Positions 11,812 to 23,349 are shown, counted from the stretch's first letter. The stretch is 64,000 bases of DNA from Diphasiastrum complanatum (GCA_029204225.1 CM055113.1:13590906-13654905), one strand, 5' to 3'. A program made the numbers and translations. The notes: generated by a model from the letters alone, not told the origin.

Positions 11812-12620
11812 ATGGATTCCCAGGGAAAAGCCAGTCCTATCATGGACAAGCTTGATGGAGCCAATTACTATATGTGGAAATTTAAGATGAAAACTGTACT
11901 AATGGCTAAAGAATTGTATGACGTTGTTACAGGTGCATAAGAAAAACTCGATGTAGACGATGCAACAATCGCCAAATGGAAACTGAAGGATGGAAAGACT
12001 TTCACGTTGATCATCCTCAACATCACGGATACCCAAATCGGCCATGTATCCGAGGCTTAGACATCAAAAGAAGTCTGGAACATCTTGAGCACACTATATG
12101 AAGTGCGAGATATAGCTTCCAAGCTACATCTCATGAATAAATTCTACTCCCTCAAGATGATGAATGGTGATTCTTTGCAGAATCACATTAATCAATTCAA
12201 GAACCTGTTGAGACAAATGGCCGTTGTGGGATCTGTCATTGATGATCAAGACGCAGTGATGTAACTGCTTACAATCTTGCCAAGCTCTTACGACAGCTGG
12301 GTGATGATCATCACGACTCATCCAGAATTGGCCCTTTCGAGAGTCATCACTATGTTGTTGCAGGAAGACATGCAGAGGAACAAAGCCTCAAGTTCCTCAG
12401 CTAATTCTCACGCCTTGTACACCAACAAGAGCACGATAGAGCAGAAGAAGAAGAAAGGTCCGAAGCAATCAAAGCCAGACCAGAAACCAGCTCAACACAA
12501 AGAATAGTCGAATCCGCAGACAAAGAAGAAGCTGTTCTGTAGATACTGCAAATGAAACGACCACGAAATACAAGACTACCAAATACTTTAAGCGAAGAAC
12601 AACAGCAAGGGGCAGTAGAA
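11812..12620 (+). pseudogene. Nested copia gag with in-frame stops
   Basis: ATG at 11812 begins MDSQGKASPIMDKLDGANYY, followed by WKFKMKTVLMAKELYD, a gag N-terminus. About 270 codons keep one frame, but stops interrupt it: TAA 11938, TAG 12058, TAA 12262, TAG near 12506, TGA 12553 and others to 12617. The knuckle reads FCRYCK-stop-NDHEIQDY, with the last Cys also changed to Tyr. The stops fit single C-to-T changes of CAA, CAG or CGA. The product would form the particle in a working copy. Confidence 0.88.
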
Positions 12621-12689
12621 TCAAGTGGCAAATGCAGTTGTAGAAGCTCCACAGCCTATTCAAGAAGCAAATCATAATGCCTTCATGAC

Positions 12690-13050
12690 CAGCCATCAAG
12701 GAGCATCTGGCGACAGTTCTTGGTTCTTGGATTCCAGAGCCACTCAGCATATGACTAGCCTCATTGGCTGTTTCGAGTCCTATACACCTTATAGTACCCA
12801 AAAATATGTCCACCTTAGTGACAATAGCACACAGGCTATTAAAGGTGAAGGCACTATAAGATTAAACTTTGCCAATGATCAGTCTAAGACTCTCTAAAGT
12901 CCTTTATGTACCAAATTTATCTATGAATCTGCTCTTTGTAAGCAGAATCATAAATCTAGGACACAGAGTAGAATTTGAATGTGATCAGTATAAAGTAGTT
13001 GATAGGATAGGCAAGATCCTAGCACTTGAAAAGAGGCATGGATACTTGTA
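12690..13050 (+). pseudogene. Nested copia protease
   Basis: The motif SSWFLDSRATQHMTS at about 12715-12760 is the retropepsin site, with Gly of DSGA changed to Arg. The stretch continues with FESYTPYSTQKYVHLSDNST and VLYVPNLSMNLLFVSRI, standard copia protease to pre-integrase sequence. A frame change lies near 12890. The same family sequence is found in the deleted copy at 27.6-27.8 kb. Confidence 0.85.
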
Positions 13051-13930
13051 AAAATTGAGCCATTGCTTTTCTGCCTCTAGTCAAGCTCTCAGTACTTCAA
13101 TTCATTTAAATAAAGGCTTACTTTGGCATTATAGACTTGGTCATTTAAATCATGCTGCTGTACAACAAATGTCTAGACAATCTATTGTTCTTGATCTCGA
13201 CTATCCTCGCGAAAGAGTCGAGTTACATGTCTGTCAAGACTATCTAATTGGTAAACAGACTAGGAAACCTTTTAAATCAAGCCATCAACACATTGCTAGA
13301 TGTTGTACATTCAGATATTTGTGGCCCAATGAAAAATCCTTCGCTGAAGGATGCCAAGTATTTTATAACCTTTATTGATGAATTTTTCAGAAGGACCATG
13401 GTGTATTTTATAAAGAAAAAATCAGAAGCCTTCAACTGCTTCAAAATCTTCAAGGAGTGTGCAGAGAAGGAGACTGGAAGGACGATCAAGGCCCTCAGGT
13501 CAGACAATGGTAGAGAATATATCTCTATCGAGTTTAAGGAGTACTGCCAAAGCCAAGGCATTGTGTAGCAATTCATCACTTTTTACACTCCTCAGTCTAA
13601 TGGCTTAGCCAAGAGGAAGAACCGTACTCTGCTCGAATCTGCCAAATGTATACTATCGCATGCATCGTTGCCTAAGAGATTCTGGACTGAAGTTGTCTCC
13701 ACTGCAGCCTACATCCAAAATAGATATTCGACCAAGGCCCTCTTAGACAAGACACCCCACGAGGTGTGGACAGGCTCTAAGCCTTCTTTGAAGAACCTAA
13801 GAGTGTTTGGGTGCATTGCCTACGCGCAGATCCCAAAAGACACGAGAAAGAAATTGGACTTCCAAGGTCTCAAGACCATCCTGATCGGATATACTTCATC
13901 TGATAATACTTATAAGCTATATGACTGATA
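13050..13930 (+). pseudogene. Nested copia GAG-pre-integrase and integrase
   Basis: LLWHYRLGHLNHAAVQQM marks the GAG-pre-integrase domain; its zinc region has lost a Cys (VCQDYLIGKQ). The integrase core shows VHSDICGPMK and LRSDNGREY. The expected catalytic Glu in NGVAERKN reads NGLAKRKN, Glu to Lys. A stop sits in GIV-stop-QFIT near 13566. The C-terminal RVFGCIAYAQIPKDTRKKLD is preserved. As it stands the enzyme could not integrate. Confidence 0.87.
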
Positions 13931-14259
13931 CCCAGCAAATCTTGTATAGCGGGGATACAGTCTTTATCGAGGATCAGTTCGTTGATCTCAAAGGCAAGGA
14001 TGTTGCTCAAGAAGAACCCTCATAACCTGCAGATGACAAGATAGTCCGAGCTTCTGGCTCAATCATGTCTATTGTCGACCCACTTCGAGACAACGAATCA
14101 GACAAAGATGTTGCTACTATCTAGTAACAAATCCCAGGAGCAATTCTTTAGTCGAATCCTCCCAGAATATCAAGCCGAGTGTGCACACAGCCCACAAGGT
14201 ATACTCCCGAGTCTGCCTATCTCTTAATATAGAAACCGACGACAGTCAAAGAGGCACTC

Positions 14260-14935
14260 AGCCAACCAGACTCTGATCTCTGGAGAGAAGCTATGGACAG
14301 AGTATATTCATCTCTGATCATTAGTCGAAGCTTCTATTGGCTGCAATATCATTGATTGCAAATGGATCTTTAAGATCAAATACAATGCCAACGGAGCACT
14401 GGCAAGACTGGTAGCACGAGGATTCACCCAAATCTCGAATGTCGACTACAGTGAGACTTTTAGTCCAGTCATCAAACATTCATCGATCCAATTGCTCCTT
14501 TATTATGCTGCAGCCTGCCGACCTTGAAGTACATCAACTTGATGTACAAACAGCCTATCTGAATGGAGTGATACAAGAAGATATCTACATGATCCAGCTC
14601 GAAGGATACGTTCTGGAAGGTATGAAAAATCATGTCTGTAAACTCCACAAAGCACTGTACGGCTTGAAATAGTCTACCAGAGCTTGGTTTCAGAGGATCA
14701 AGACATTCCTCATCAAACAAGAATTCAAACCAAGCACTGTTGATTGCAACATCTATTCCAAGTCAGTACAACAATCCTTCATTATCATCACCTTGTACAT
14801 GGATGATACGTTGCTCTTCATCAACAATACCAATATGGTCAAGGATTCAAAGCAGATGCTGTTTTCAGAGTTCGACATGACTGATCTGGGTGAAGCTCAC
14901 TTCACAGAGACAGAGCAAATCAACTAATTTACATC
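14260..14935 (+). pseudogene. Nested copia reverse transcriptase
   Basis: Motifs in order are DCKWIFKIKYNANG, ARLVARGFTQI-like sequence, the EVHQLDVQTAYLNGVI block, LHKALYGLK-stop-STRAW and the catalytic LYMDDTLLFI. The stop at 14670-14672 is TAG exactly at the invariant Gln of YGLKQ. Both YMDD aspartates are kept. A small frame change occurs before 14440. Confidence 0.88.
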
Positions 14936-15029
14936 ATTCAACAAAGGTATCTTCACAATGTTCTCAACAGATACAATTTAATGAATTGTAAATTAGCTCA
15001 CTCACCAATGGATTCAGGCCTGCATCTGT

Positions 15030-15780
15030 CAAAGGACCAATGTCCCCAGACCAAGCAGGAAGTGGAGCAAATGAGAGAATACCCTTATCGATCGATACTA
15101 GGATCTCTCATGTACGAATGGTCTATACAAGACCTGATGTCTCTTTTGCTGTAAGCTCACTCAGCCAATACATGGCTAATCCTGGCATTATCCATTGGAG
15201 GGCTCTCATACGAGTCATGAAATATATTTGAGCTACCATGGACCAATGCATCTGCTATGGAGATGTCAGCAACGAAAATCTTCATCAGCTCAGTGGTTAT
15301 TCTGATGCAAGCTGGGGAGGAGATGTAGACAATCGTAAATCCACATCTGGATTTACATTCTTCTTCAACGACGGTCCTATCTCACGGAACAGTCGTAAGC
15401 AAATTTCTGTTGCACTTTCTTCTATAGAAGCATAATACATTGTTGCTTCTCAATCTATCAAGGAAGCATTCTGGTTGAGAAATTTACTGTCAGATGTTAA
15501 TTAGAATCAGTATAGCCCTAAAAATTTTATTTTGTGATAATTAGAGTGCTATTGCCTTATCGGCCAACCCTAGATTTCACTCTAGGAGTAAGCACATTGA
15601 AATCAGATATCACTACATCAGGGGCAAGGTTCTCAACAAGGAAGTAAGCTTAGCGTACTACAGAACGTAGGACATGGTTGCAAACATATTCACAAAAGCA
15701 CTCAGTGTTAATGCACACAACAAATTTTGTGCATTGCTTAGTCTGAATATCAAGGCATTCACGAATCTAGATTAAGAGAG
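15030..15780 (+). pseudogene. Nested copia RNase H
   Basis: Visible blocks are VYTRPDVSFAVSSLSQYM, HWRALIRVMKYI-stop-AT, SGYSDASWGGDVDNRKSTSG, SSIEA-stop-YIVAS, CDN-stop-SAIALSANPRF and SRSKHIEIRYHYIRGKVL, then ANIFTKAL. The stops at 15542 (TAG) and 15668 (TAG) replace Gln in the conserved CDNQSA and in RTQDM. The domain otherwise has full length. Confidence 0.87.
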
Positions 15781-15782
15781 GG
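15768..15782 (+). other. Polypurine tract of the nested copia element
   Basis: The purine-rich 'gattaagagagggt' ends directly at the TATTGG start of the 3' LTR. It is the usual plus-strand primer position. Confidence 0.75.
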
Positions 15783-16790
15783 TATTGGATTTAATTCCTC
15801 TAGTCACCTAAATCCCATTTTTAATCTGCCTCCATTCATGTTGTATATTTACTCGCGTTGTCGCGGAGTCTGCATATTCACATGTAAATTCTCACAGGTG
15901 ATGAAAAGACAAAAAGCAAAGGCTGACGTCACACTCTCTTTACGCTCATGCAGCTACGCTAACAAACTAGACGACGACTGCAACCACCCACAATCTCTTG
16001 CAGACATCAGATTCACCCTGTACTTTCTTCATCTGCACACCTGTAACATTATGTATATATATATATTGAATAACATTTGCGTATTCATTAACAACAAGGA
16101 AGAAGCTAGTAAGCGAAAGAGAACGAAGAAGAGAAGCTTATTAGAGATAGACAAAAGTAGATGCTCTATGCATTGATTCTTTGATTTTCATTCCTTTTAC
16201 AGTTTGAATAAGCTTCGTAGGGCACGTGGTTTTGTCTGCTACTGTCTTGTGCTCTACCGCATTATTGACATGTATACTTGATATACTTAATCTGATATAG
16301 TTCTTTGTTCTGCATTCAGATTTGTGTTAATATTGCTATGCTTATTATTCATTCGTCTGATCTTTCTAATTGCTCTTTCTGGTAATAGACAACTAACATT
16401 TAGTCTTGTCTTTCATGAATATTTCGCGACTAATTATTTGTCGAGCATTGTCTAGCTCTTCATGAATCATTCGTGACACATAATTTGTCTAGCTATTCAT
16501 GACAAATTATTCTTCCGGTGCATCGTTTATTAATGTTTGGCTACGTAATCAAGACCGACCGTGATTTCCATCACTAACATTTTGTTCGTTCTAATAGGTG
16601 TAGTCATGTTTTCGGAGAGTCTCGCATAGCTCATTCTGCTGCGCACGAACAATTTTTGTTTGAATTCATTTCTCATTCGAGTTCGTTTCTCGTTCGTGTT
16701 TGTCTTACCCCTCTGAGCTAATTTTTTTTTTTTTTTGTTTTCTAACATACGACACCTTTCTCAACTCTCCTACTCCCCCTCTCTCCAACA
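15783..16790 (+). repeat. 3' LTR of the nested copia element
   Basis: The ~1008 bp LTR starts TATTGGATTT (the 5' copy has TGTTGG) and ends CTCTCCAACA. It is followed by the target duplication ATCTT and by the resumed gag of the host element. The differences from the 5' LTR that I noticed are largely transitions. Confidence 0.93.
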
Positions 16791-16795
16791 ATCTT

Positions 16796-17640
16796 TGGGA
16801 TGTAGTAGAAGCAAATCCTCTAAGGAAGCATTGGACTTGTTATCAAGTCTTTATGAGACTCACAATGTAACCACGAGATTACATCTTAGAAGGAAATTCT
16901 TTACTCTTAGCATGTCTGATTCTACTGCCATCACTTCTTACATCAACAGCTTCAAGTCCCTATTAGATCGGTTATCAGTTGTAGGATGTTCTATTCAAGA
17001 TGATGATGTCGTTATGACCTTGATTTTTTCTCTTCCAAAATCCTATGAGCACTTTGTGGTGATGAACTCCACACAACCTGACCTCACTCTTCAAAAGGTA
17101 ATCGGTCATCTTCTTCAAGAAGAAATGCAGAGAAAGACCAGCAGCCTGTCCATCAAAGACAAATCCATGGCTCTATACACCAAGAAGAAAGACTATTCCA
17201 AGGGCAAGAATCAAGTGCAACAGCAACAACAGAAGCCTCACACTCAAGGTGAGCATGGTGGATCGCGCAAGAAGCTTTTCTGCAGATACTGCAAAAGGGC
17301 TAATCACGACATCAAGGAGTGTCGCATCAGGATCTACAACAAGGCAAAGAAGTAGCAACAACAGCAGCAGCCAGACTCCTCCAACACGGCGGAATTGAAG
17401 GAGTTAGATACACACTTGTTGATGCCTTACAGCAGCAGCGAAGACTGTGATAGCTAGTACTTAGACAGTGGCGCTACCCAATACTTGACCTCTCACAAGG
17501 AATGGTTTACGGAGTACACAGCTTACAACAAAGATCAATTTATTTACCTCGGAGATTCTAGCACCATACATGTGAAGGCAAAGGAGCAGTAAAGATCAGC
17601 TTCAACAACGATATGTCCATTTGTGTTCCTAATGTCCTTA
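16796..17640 (+). pseudogene. Older copia gag (3' part) and protease start
   Basis: After the nested element the older gag continues. A short deletion or frame change lies after DVVEANP, then comes a 206-codon open stretch with ALDLLSSLYETHNVTTRLHL and an intact knuckle CRYCKRANHDIKEC. A TAG follows KAKK, and the protease motif YLDSGATQYLTSHKEW appears near 17457. It breaks off at about 17640, where a minus-strand LTR begins. Confidence 0.85.
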
Positions 17641-17648
17641 GTGAAATT

Positions 17649-17660
17649 GCTCTGATACCA
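17649..17660 (-). other. Primer-binding site of a minus-strand LTR remnant
   Basis: GCTCTGATACCA on the plus strand is the reverse complement of TGGTATCAGAGC. The matching 5' LTR must lie to the right; the internal part to the left is gone. Confidence 0.7.
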
Positions 17661-18300
17661 TGTCAAAAGGTGGTGTGTAGAAGATAGGTCTAGCTCAAAA
17701 AGAAAACTTTTTATGCATGGCAGAATAAACTATCTTCATCTTAACAATGCATGATTATGCCTATCAATTTCAAACAAGACAATAGTGATAGAAATCACGT
17801 TTGAACTTATAGTAACTAACTTTGAAATCGCCAATACTATAGTGATTACGTAGCCAAACAATTAAGCATTGAAAATTATCAAACAAATAATTAGTCGCGA
17901 AGAACTCCAGGAAACGCATATATTCTAAGACGAAGCTGAACAGTATAAAGGATAGTATTGATTCAAAATGAAACAGAAGTAAGTGAGTACAATAAGTTCT
18001 GGATCTAAGCCGCGTACTCTATTGTTGGCTGACTCTAACGAATCCCCAAGATACTCAGACAGAGCAACTCAAGAACACCTCTCACCTTAGACCGAGGAGG
18101 TCTCTGACGAGACCAACGAAGACTGAGAGCCGAGTATGAGAGCCGAGAAATGCTAGTTAGGAATGACAATCAAGAAATGTGTAAGCCTCATGGTGAATCT
18201 TGAAAGATGAAATGACCATGTAAGAACTAGTAATTCTAGGCAAATGTAATAAATGGAAGTAGATCCCTCTTAAGGAAAGTAGAGTGAGCCATCTTTTGAT
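17661..18300 (-). repeat. 5' LTR remnant of a minus-strand element
   Basis: The sequence begins TG directly next to the reverse primer site and contains 'aattagtcgcgaag', the reverse complement of a word in the nested copia LTRs ('cgcgactaatta'), so it is probably a relative. Its right border is unclear and merges into the minisatellite at 18.3 kb. Confidence 0.5.
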
Positions 18301-18304
18301 GGTG

Positions 18305-18662
18305 ACCTCAACCGACGCCCTCCATAACGTCTGATCGACGTCTTCCATTAGATTTCAACCGACGCCTTCCATAAAATTTCAACCGACGCCCTCCATCACG
18401 TCTCGACCGATGCCCTCCATGATGTCTCGACCGACACCCTCCATCACGTCTCGACCAACGTCTTCCATCGGATTTCAACCGACGTCCTCCATCACCTCTC
18501 GACCGACACCTTTCATCAGATTTTGACCGACGCCTTCCATCAGATTTCAACTAATGCCCTCCATCACGTCTCGACCGACGCCCTCCATCACGTCTCGACC
18601 AACGCCTTCCATCAGATTTTGATTGACGCCCTCCATCAGATTTCGACCGACTCCTCCATTGA
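18305..18662. repeat. Minisatellite of ~22-23 bp units
   Basis: About fifteen diverged head-to-tail copies of 'gacgccctccatcacgtct' plus 'cgacc'. Two unit versions alternate: 'catcacgtctcgaccgac' and 'catcagatttcgaccgac'. The minus strand shows an 80-codon Arg-rich ORF through it, which I read as a by-product of the repeat. No unique spacers are present. Confidence 0.85.
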
Positions 18663-18689
18663 AATCTCAACCGGGTCCTACGAAATATC

Positions 18690-20110
18690 TCAAGCAGACT
18701 GATATAATTTTTCGAGTCATAATTTTTGAGTCTTTGATAAATGTTTCGATACTCCTATATTTTTTTTGAGCCTTTGTTAAATTTTTTTTTAGGTACAAAA
18801 CAAACTTTAACCATGCCCTTGGAGAAAGGCTAGATAGCTACTTTGAATTGATGACTATTGGATACTTCTCTTTGATTACTAGTGTAAAGTTCCAATGCAC
18901 ACTTGAAGAAGAGGAGTATGTAATGTCTTTCCCTTTCTTGCATTAATTGTGCCTTGCACAAAGTAGTTAACTGTAGCTTGCCCTTAGGGACCTTATTTTT
19001 TTCGAGTCCTAATTTTTCGATACATTTTTTTTGAGTCATTAAAAAATTTTGAGCCATCATTTTCGATACACTTTTTTCGAGTCACCTACACAATTTTTTG
19101 ATACATTTTTTCGAGTCACCTACATAATTTTTGATATATATTTTTTTTTCGATTCACCAACACACATTTTTGAGACACTTTTTTTGAGTCACCAACATAA
19201 TTTTTGATGCACTTTTTTCAAGTCACCTACATAATTTTTTATATATAATTTTTTTGATTCACCAGCACACATTTTCGAGAGACTTTTTTTGAGTTACCAA
19301 CATAATTTTTTATACACTTTTTTCGAGTCACCTACATAATTTTCGATACATTTTTTCGATTCACCAGTCCAGATTTTCGATACACTTTTTTCGAGTCACC
19401 AACATAATTTTTTGATACCTTTTTTTGAGTCACCTACATAATTTTTGATACATTTTTTTTCGATTCACCATCACAGATTTTCGATACACTTTTTTCGAGT
19501 CACCTACGCATTTTTTCGATAACTTTTTTTGAGTCACCTACATTATTTTTTATACATTTTTTTTTTCTTTTTTTCGATTCACAAGCACAACATTTTCAAG
19601 ATTTTTTTTGAGTCACCAACATAATTTTTGATACATTTTTTTCGATTCACTAACACAGATTTTTTATACACTTTTTTCAAGTCACCTACGCAATTTCTCG
19701 ATACATTTTTTTGAGTCACCAACATAATTCTCGATACACTTTTTTCGAGTCACCTACACAATTTTTTGATACCTTTTTTTTTGAGTCACCTACATAATTT
19801 TCGTACATTTTTTCAATTCACCAGCACAGATTTTTGATACACTTTTTTTGAGTCACCTACACAATTTTTTGATACATTTTTTTGAGTCACCAGCATAATT
19901 TTTTGATACAATTTCTTCGAGCCTTCTATTTTTTGAGTCATCTATTTTTTGAGTCCTCTATTTTTTTTATACAATTTTTTCGAGTCTTCTATTTTTTTGA
20001 GCCTTCAAGTTTTCGAGTCATCTATTTTTTCGAGTCCTCTATTTTTTTGATATTTTATTTTTCGACGTCATCTTTTTTTCCGATCCAAACAAATTTTCGA
20101 CCCCATACAA
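18690..20110. repeat. T-rich degenerate tandem repeat
   Basis: For about 1.4 kb the plus strand repeats units such as 'ttttttcgagtcacctacat' followed by 'aattttcgatacac', with unit lengths of about 30-70 bp and variable T-runs. It ends shortly before the gypsy gag at 20158, so it could be an expanded leader or LTR portion of that element. No gene is seen inside. Confidence 0.8.
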
Positions 20111-20157
20111 AAAAAAAAACTAAACCCAAAAAATCACAAAAAACAAGATCTTATCAA

Positions 20158-20985
20158 ATGGACCCACATACAGATTCTGAAATACCGAACATTATCCATA
20201 CGAGATTAGGTTCCCTGTAGTTGAACAAATCAGATGTCATAGGTTCTACCGAATGCGGTCCCAACCCCACGAGCCATCTTCAAATCCATTTGAGGGACAA
20301 GGACCTGATAGAGCCGAGTCTTCACGAGCACGAGCCCATTCTTTTGGTGTTGAACCCTCCCAGGTCCGAACCAACCTTAATGGTGCTTCTGCCACTCACG
20401 GAGCTCATCTAGAGAGATGTACACTCAAGCTAGATCTACCAAAGTTTGACGGTACTTCGGACCTTCAAAGATTTTTGCAAATATTTGAGAATGCATGTGA
20501 TGTGTATGGCGAAACATCTCCCGATGCTATGGTCCAACTGTTTTTTATGACCATGATTGCTAAAGCACGTGATTGGTTTTTCAACCTTGATCGTGAAGAT
20601 AAGATAGACTGGTCAGTTTTGAAAGAGTCCTTTATCAAGCGTTTTAAGCCCTTTCGCTTGATTGAGAGTCCTTTTGTCAAATTGAGTAACATCAAGATGG
20701 CAAAAGACGAACATGTACGAGACTATATCGAACGTTTCAAACGCCTCAAAAGTCAAGTACAAGAACAACCTACCAAACAGATGCTCATCATATGGCTTTT
20801 AGTCGGCCTTCCAAGATGGATTAGACGCGAGCTTACATCCAATGATGAATATATGAGCCCAAAGTTAGCTATGTCTGATGCCATCAAAGAAGAAGACGAG
20901 GGATCAGATGTTGACGAATCCAGAGAAAGGAGAGCACCACATGCTCCTGTCCATGAGTCGAAGCCGATCGCGAATACCTGAGATC
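20158..20985 (+). pseudogene. Ty3/gypsy-type gag capsid region
   Basis: A 242-codon open stretch carries the retrotransposon gag signature: LPKFDGTSDLQRFLQIFENA, ARDWFFNLDREDKIDWSVLK and FIKRFKPFRLIESPF. A possible start ATG at 20158 is in another frame and meets TAG at 20218, so a frame change separates the leader peptide from the main frame. In a working element this is the capsid precursor. Only gag is present; protease and pol do not follow. Confidence 0.82.
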
Positions 20986-21129
20986 AGCTTTGGAAATCCC
21001 AGTTGGAGTTGCTTAATAAATAACATCAACTACAAATGGAGAAAATCACCAATGAGTTTCAAACTACCCTGAAGTCTGTCCAAAGCAGTATGCATGGTCA
21101 ACCTAACCCTGCATAAGTACCTTATAGAC

Positions 21130-21480
21130 AAAAATCAATCTGGTGCCCACACTGCCGAGCTACACATCCTGCTGATGCTTGTCCTTCATATTAGCCTATC
21201 CAAGCACATATAGTCCAACAATATGAAGAACAACCAACATTCCTTGACTTATCATGAATATCCACCTAAAAGTCCAGAACCATTCGCCATATAAGATGGC
21301 TATGCCGTTATACAAGGGCCATTGAACAATAGATGTTTTATCTGTGGTGAAATTGGCCATCTCATGGTTGATTGCCCAGTCAAGACTAAGTACCATGCCG
21401 AGTGTCTCGATTGTGTCAGAAAACATAGTTTCAAAGACTCTCCGAAACAACCAACTAAGATCCTACCTGTCTGACACGTT
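21130..21480 (+). pseudogene. Gypsy gag nucleocapsid zinc knuckles
   Basis: Two knuckles follow the capsid region with frame breaks. The first is CPHCRATHPADAC at about 21147, in the C-x2-C-x3-H-x4-C form. The second is CFICGEIGHLMVDC at about 21332, in the canonical C-x2-C-x4-H-x4-C form, followed by a Cys-rich AECLDC segment. The gag stops being recognisable at about 21480, and the LTR of a different element starts at 21539. Confidence 0.75.
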
Positions 21481-21691
21481 ATTTATGACTCCCAATAGGA
21501 TCATCACGACCACATAACATGAGCACCATAATGCAAACTCAATGTTGGTTTTCGGAACTTCAAGTTGGTTAAGTCTGATCGTTGTTGGCGAGTTGGCTGC
21601 TTATATGTCAAGTGGGTTTGGATGGCAAGAGTTGAAGGCTAGGAAGCTAAGTCGTGGTTCCCGGCTCCCTTTGGGATGCCTGCGCTACATG

Positions 21692-21703
21692 TGGTATCAG
21701 AGC
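21692..21703 (+). other. Primer-binding site of the non-coding LTR element
   Basis: TGGTATCAGAGC lies two bases after the 5' LTR fragment. The copy of the LTR end at 25.53 kb is not followed by such a site, which orients the element on the plus strand. Confidence 0.8.
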
Positions 21704-21989
21704 CGACTGGCCGGTCAGTTATGCGGATCTCACACAAATGGCCACTGTTTGGGGTTCATCAAGACAACTGTTGTGCAAGGTGCTGCCCACAGTGTAAGCA
21801 CGGGTGCGTCCACGGTTGGGGTGGTCGATAGAACAGGGGCTTGATGAGTCAAGGTGTTGCCCTTGAGGTGTAAGCATGGTCGGTTTCTGCGGTTCGAGCC
21901 TGGCACCGTCTGCACGTAGGACAGATGAGGCAATGTGCTGTTACTAGGTTAGTGTAAGCACGGTCTGTGCCTTGTGGGGTGCGGGGTGA

Positions 21990-22450
21990 CATATTCGCGA
22001 TAGCCACCGTTCGTTTAGCTATAAGGGCTATCGACCAAATTTGGTGGGGGCGTTACTGAGGCAATGTGCTGCCTAACGGTGAAAGCACGGGTGCGTCCAT
22101 GGGGGTGGTGTATTCAAGGATAGCTGCCATTCGTTTAGCTATAAGGGCTATCGACCAAATTTGGTGGGGGCGTTACTTAGGCAATGTGCTGCCTAACGGT
22201 GAAAGCACGAGTGCATCCATGATTGGGGATTATGCTGCCGATCGTTTAGCTATAAGGGCTATCGACTAGATTTGGTGGGGGCATTACTGAGGCAATGTGT
22301 TGCCTAATGGTGAAAGCACGGGTGCGTCCACGGGGGTTGTATATTCAAGGATAGTTGCCGATCATTTAGCTATAAGGGCTATCGACCAAAAAGTGGTGGG
22401 GCGTGACTGAGGCAATGTGCTGCTTAATGGTGAAAGCACGGATAGTTGGA
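21990..22450 (+). repeat. Tandem array of ~115 bp units inside the LTR element
   Basis: About four copies contain 'gaggcaatgtgctgcctaac', 'ggtgaaagcacgggtgcgtc' and 'cgtttagctataagggctat' followed by 'cgaccaaatttggtgggggc'. Copies start near 22060, 22180, 22290 and 22410, with a partial copy before. The array lies just downstream of the primer site, where retroviral elements place leader and packaging signals. Confidence 0.85.
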
Positions 22451-23349
22451 GGGGTGTCCTATGTGGGCTGATTTTGTGATCGATTTGTATGGGCGCAGCC
22501 AGACAAAGGTCAGTTGGCAGGACCATCTCAAAGGGGGACCTTGTCTTTGTTACTTGTTAGTAAACCTGCCTGAGTGTCTTACTTGTATGTATTTGTGGTG
22601 AGTCTTAGTACTCGTGCTTTGTCTGGTTTGCATGATTGCTTGTGATACAAGGAGCTGATGACTCGAGAAGGAACCTTTCTTTCGAAGGCTGATACCATCA
22701 AACAAAGAGGACTACAGAATCTGTGGGGCGGATTTGCAGTTCAAGTACTCGCACGTGAACGGCAATGAAACGACTCAATGTTTGCAAAGGATGGATGGCT
22801 AGCCTGTTTCTTGGGTTGGTTTCATTTGCGACAACGCCCACCAGACGCAAGCAGGAAGTCAAAAGTTGGAAAGGACAATTTCAAGGGAGATCTTCTATGG
22901 AGCAGTTGGTCTTCATTTTGGGACGGCCACCTTCGGAACTGAAAACTCACTGAGCATGGGTGATATCCAGTATCAGTTGGGTTTTTCCTCAAAGGGGAAG
23001 GACTAGGATCCTCTTCAGAGATTGGCAACAAGTTGGATCAAGCCATAATCCTAGCAGATGGGAAGCAAAGTGTTGGAAAGGCTTTTTGTCCGAAGAACTC
23101 TACTCTAAGTCCGATCAGCTGATTTTATAAGTGGAGGGGAACTATCACACACACCTCTCTCTTGGGGCAAATTTTGAATGAAAGTTGATCAAAATGGGGG
23201 CAAATTCAAGGTGACCTAGCCATGCTCACACGAGGAGACTGGCGAACTTTGGATCTAATAAGTTGACAAGTTTTTGTTGTGGAAAGGAAAGCTTGTTATA
23301 GGCTTTCTCTGGACCAGCAATGATGAGGAAACATATGAGTACGCTAGCT

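Larger units (their letters stand above)
10657..16795 (+). mobile_element. Full-length nested Ty1/copia retrotransposon with 5 bp target duplication
   Basis: The element spans 10662-16790 and is flanked by ATCTT at 10657-10661 and 16791-16795. The 5' LTR starts TGTTGG and the 3' LTR ends CCAACA, perfect inverted tips. A primer site (11657) directly follows the 5' LTR and a purine tract directly precedes the 3' LTR. Gag, protease, integrase, RT and RNase H follow in copia order. The frame keeps well, but more than ten in-frame stops, mostly at Gln positions, make it defective. It sits inside the gag of an older copia element. Confidence 0.95.

Noticed and set aside
11812-15780. Stop codons as evidence for a reassigned genetic code or programmed readthrough
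   Set aside because: The PP2C and H3 frames in the same window use standard stops, and decay by C-to-T change explains the stops more simply.
18308-18550. 80-codon Arg-rich minus-strand ORF
   Set aside because: It follows the minisatellite unit exactly and has no independent start, domain or promoter.
18305-18662. Possible CRISPR-like array
   Set aside because: Units are head to tail without unique spacers, both halves of the unit drift, and the window is plant nuclear DNA.
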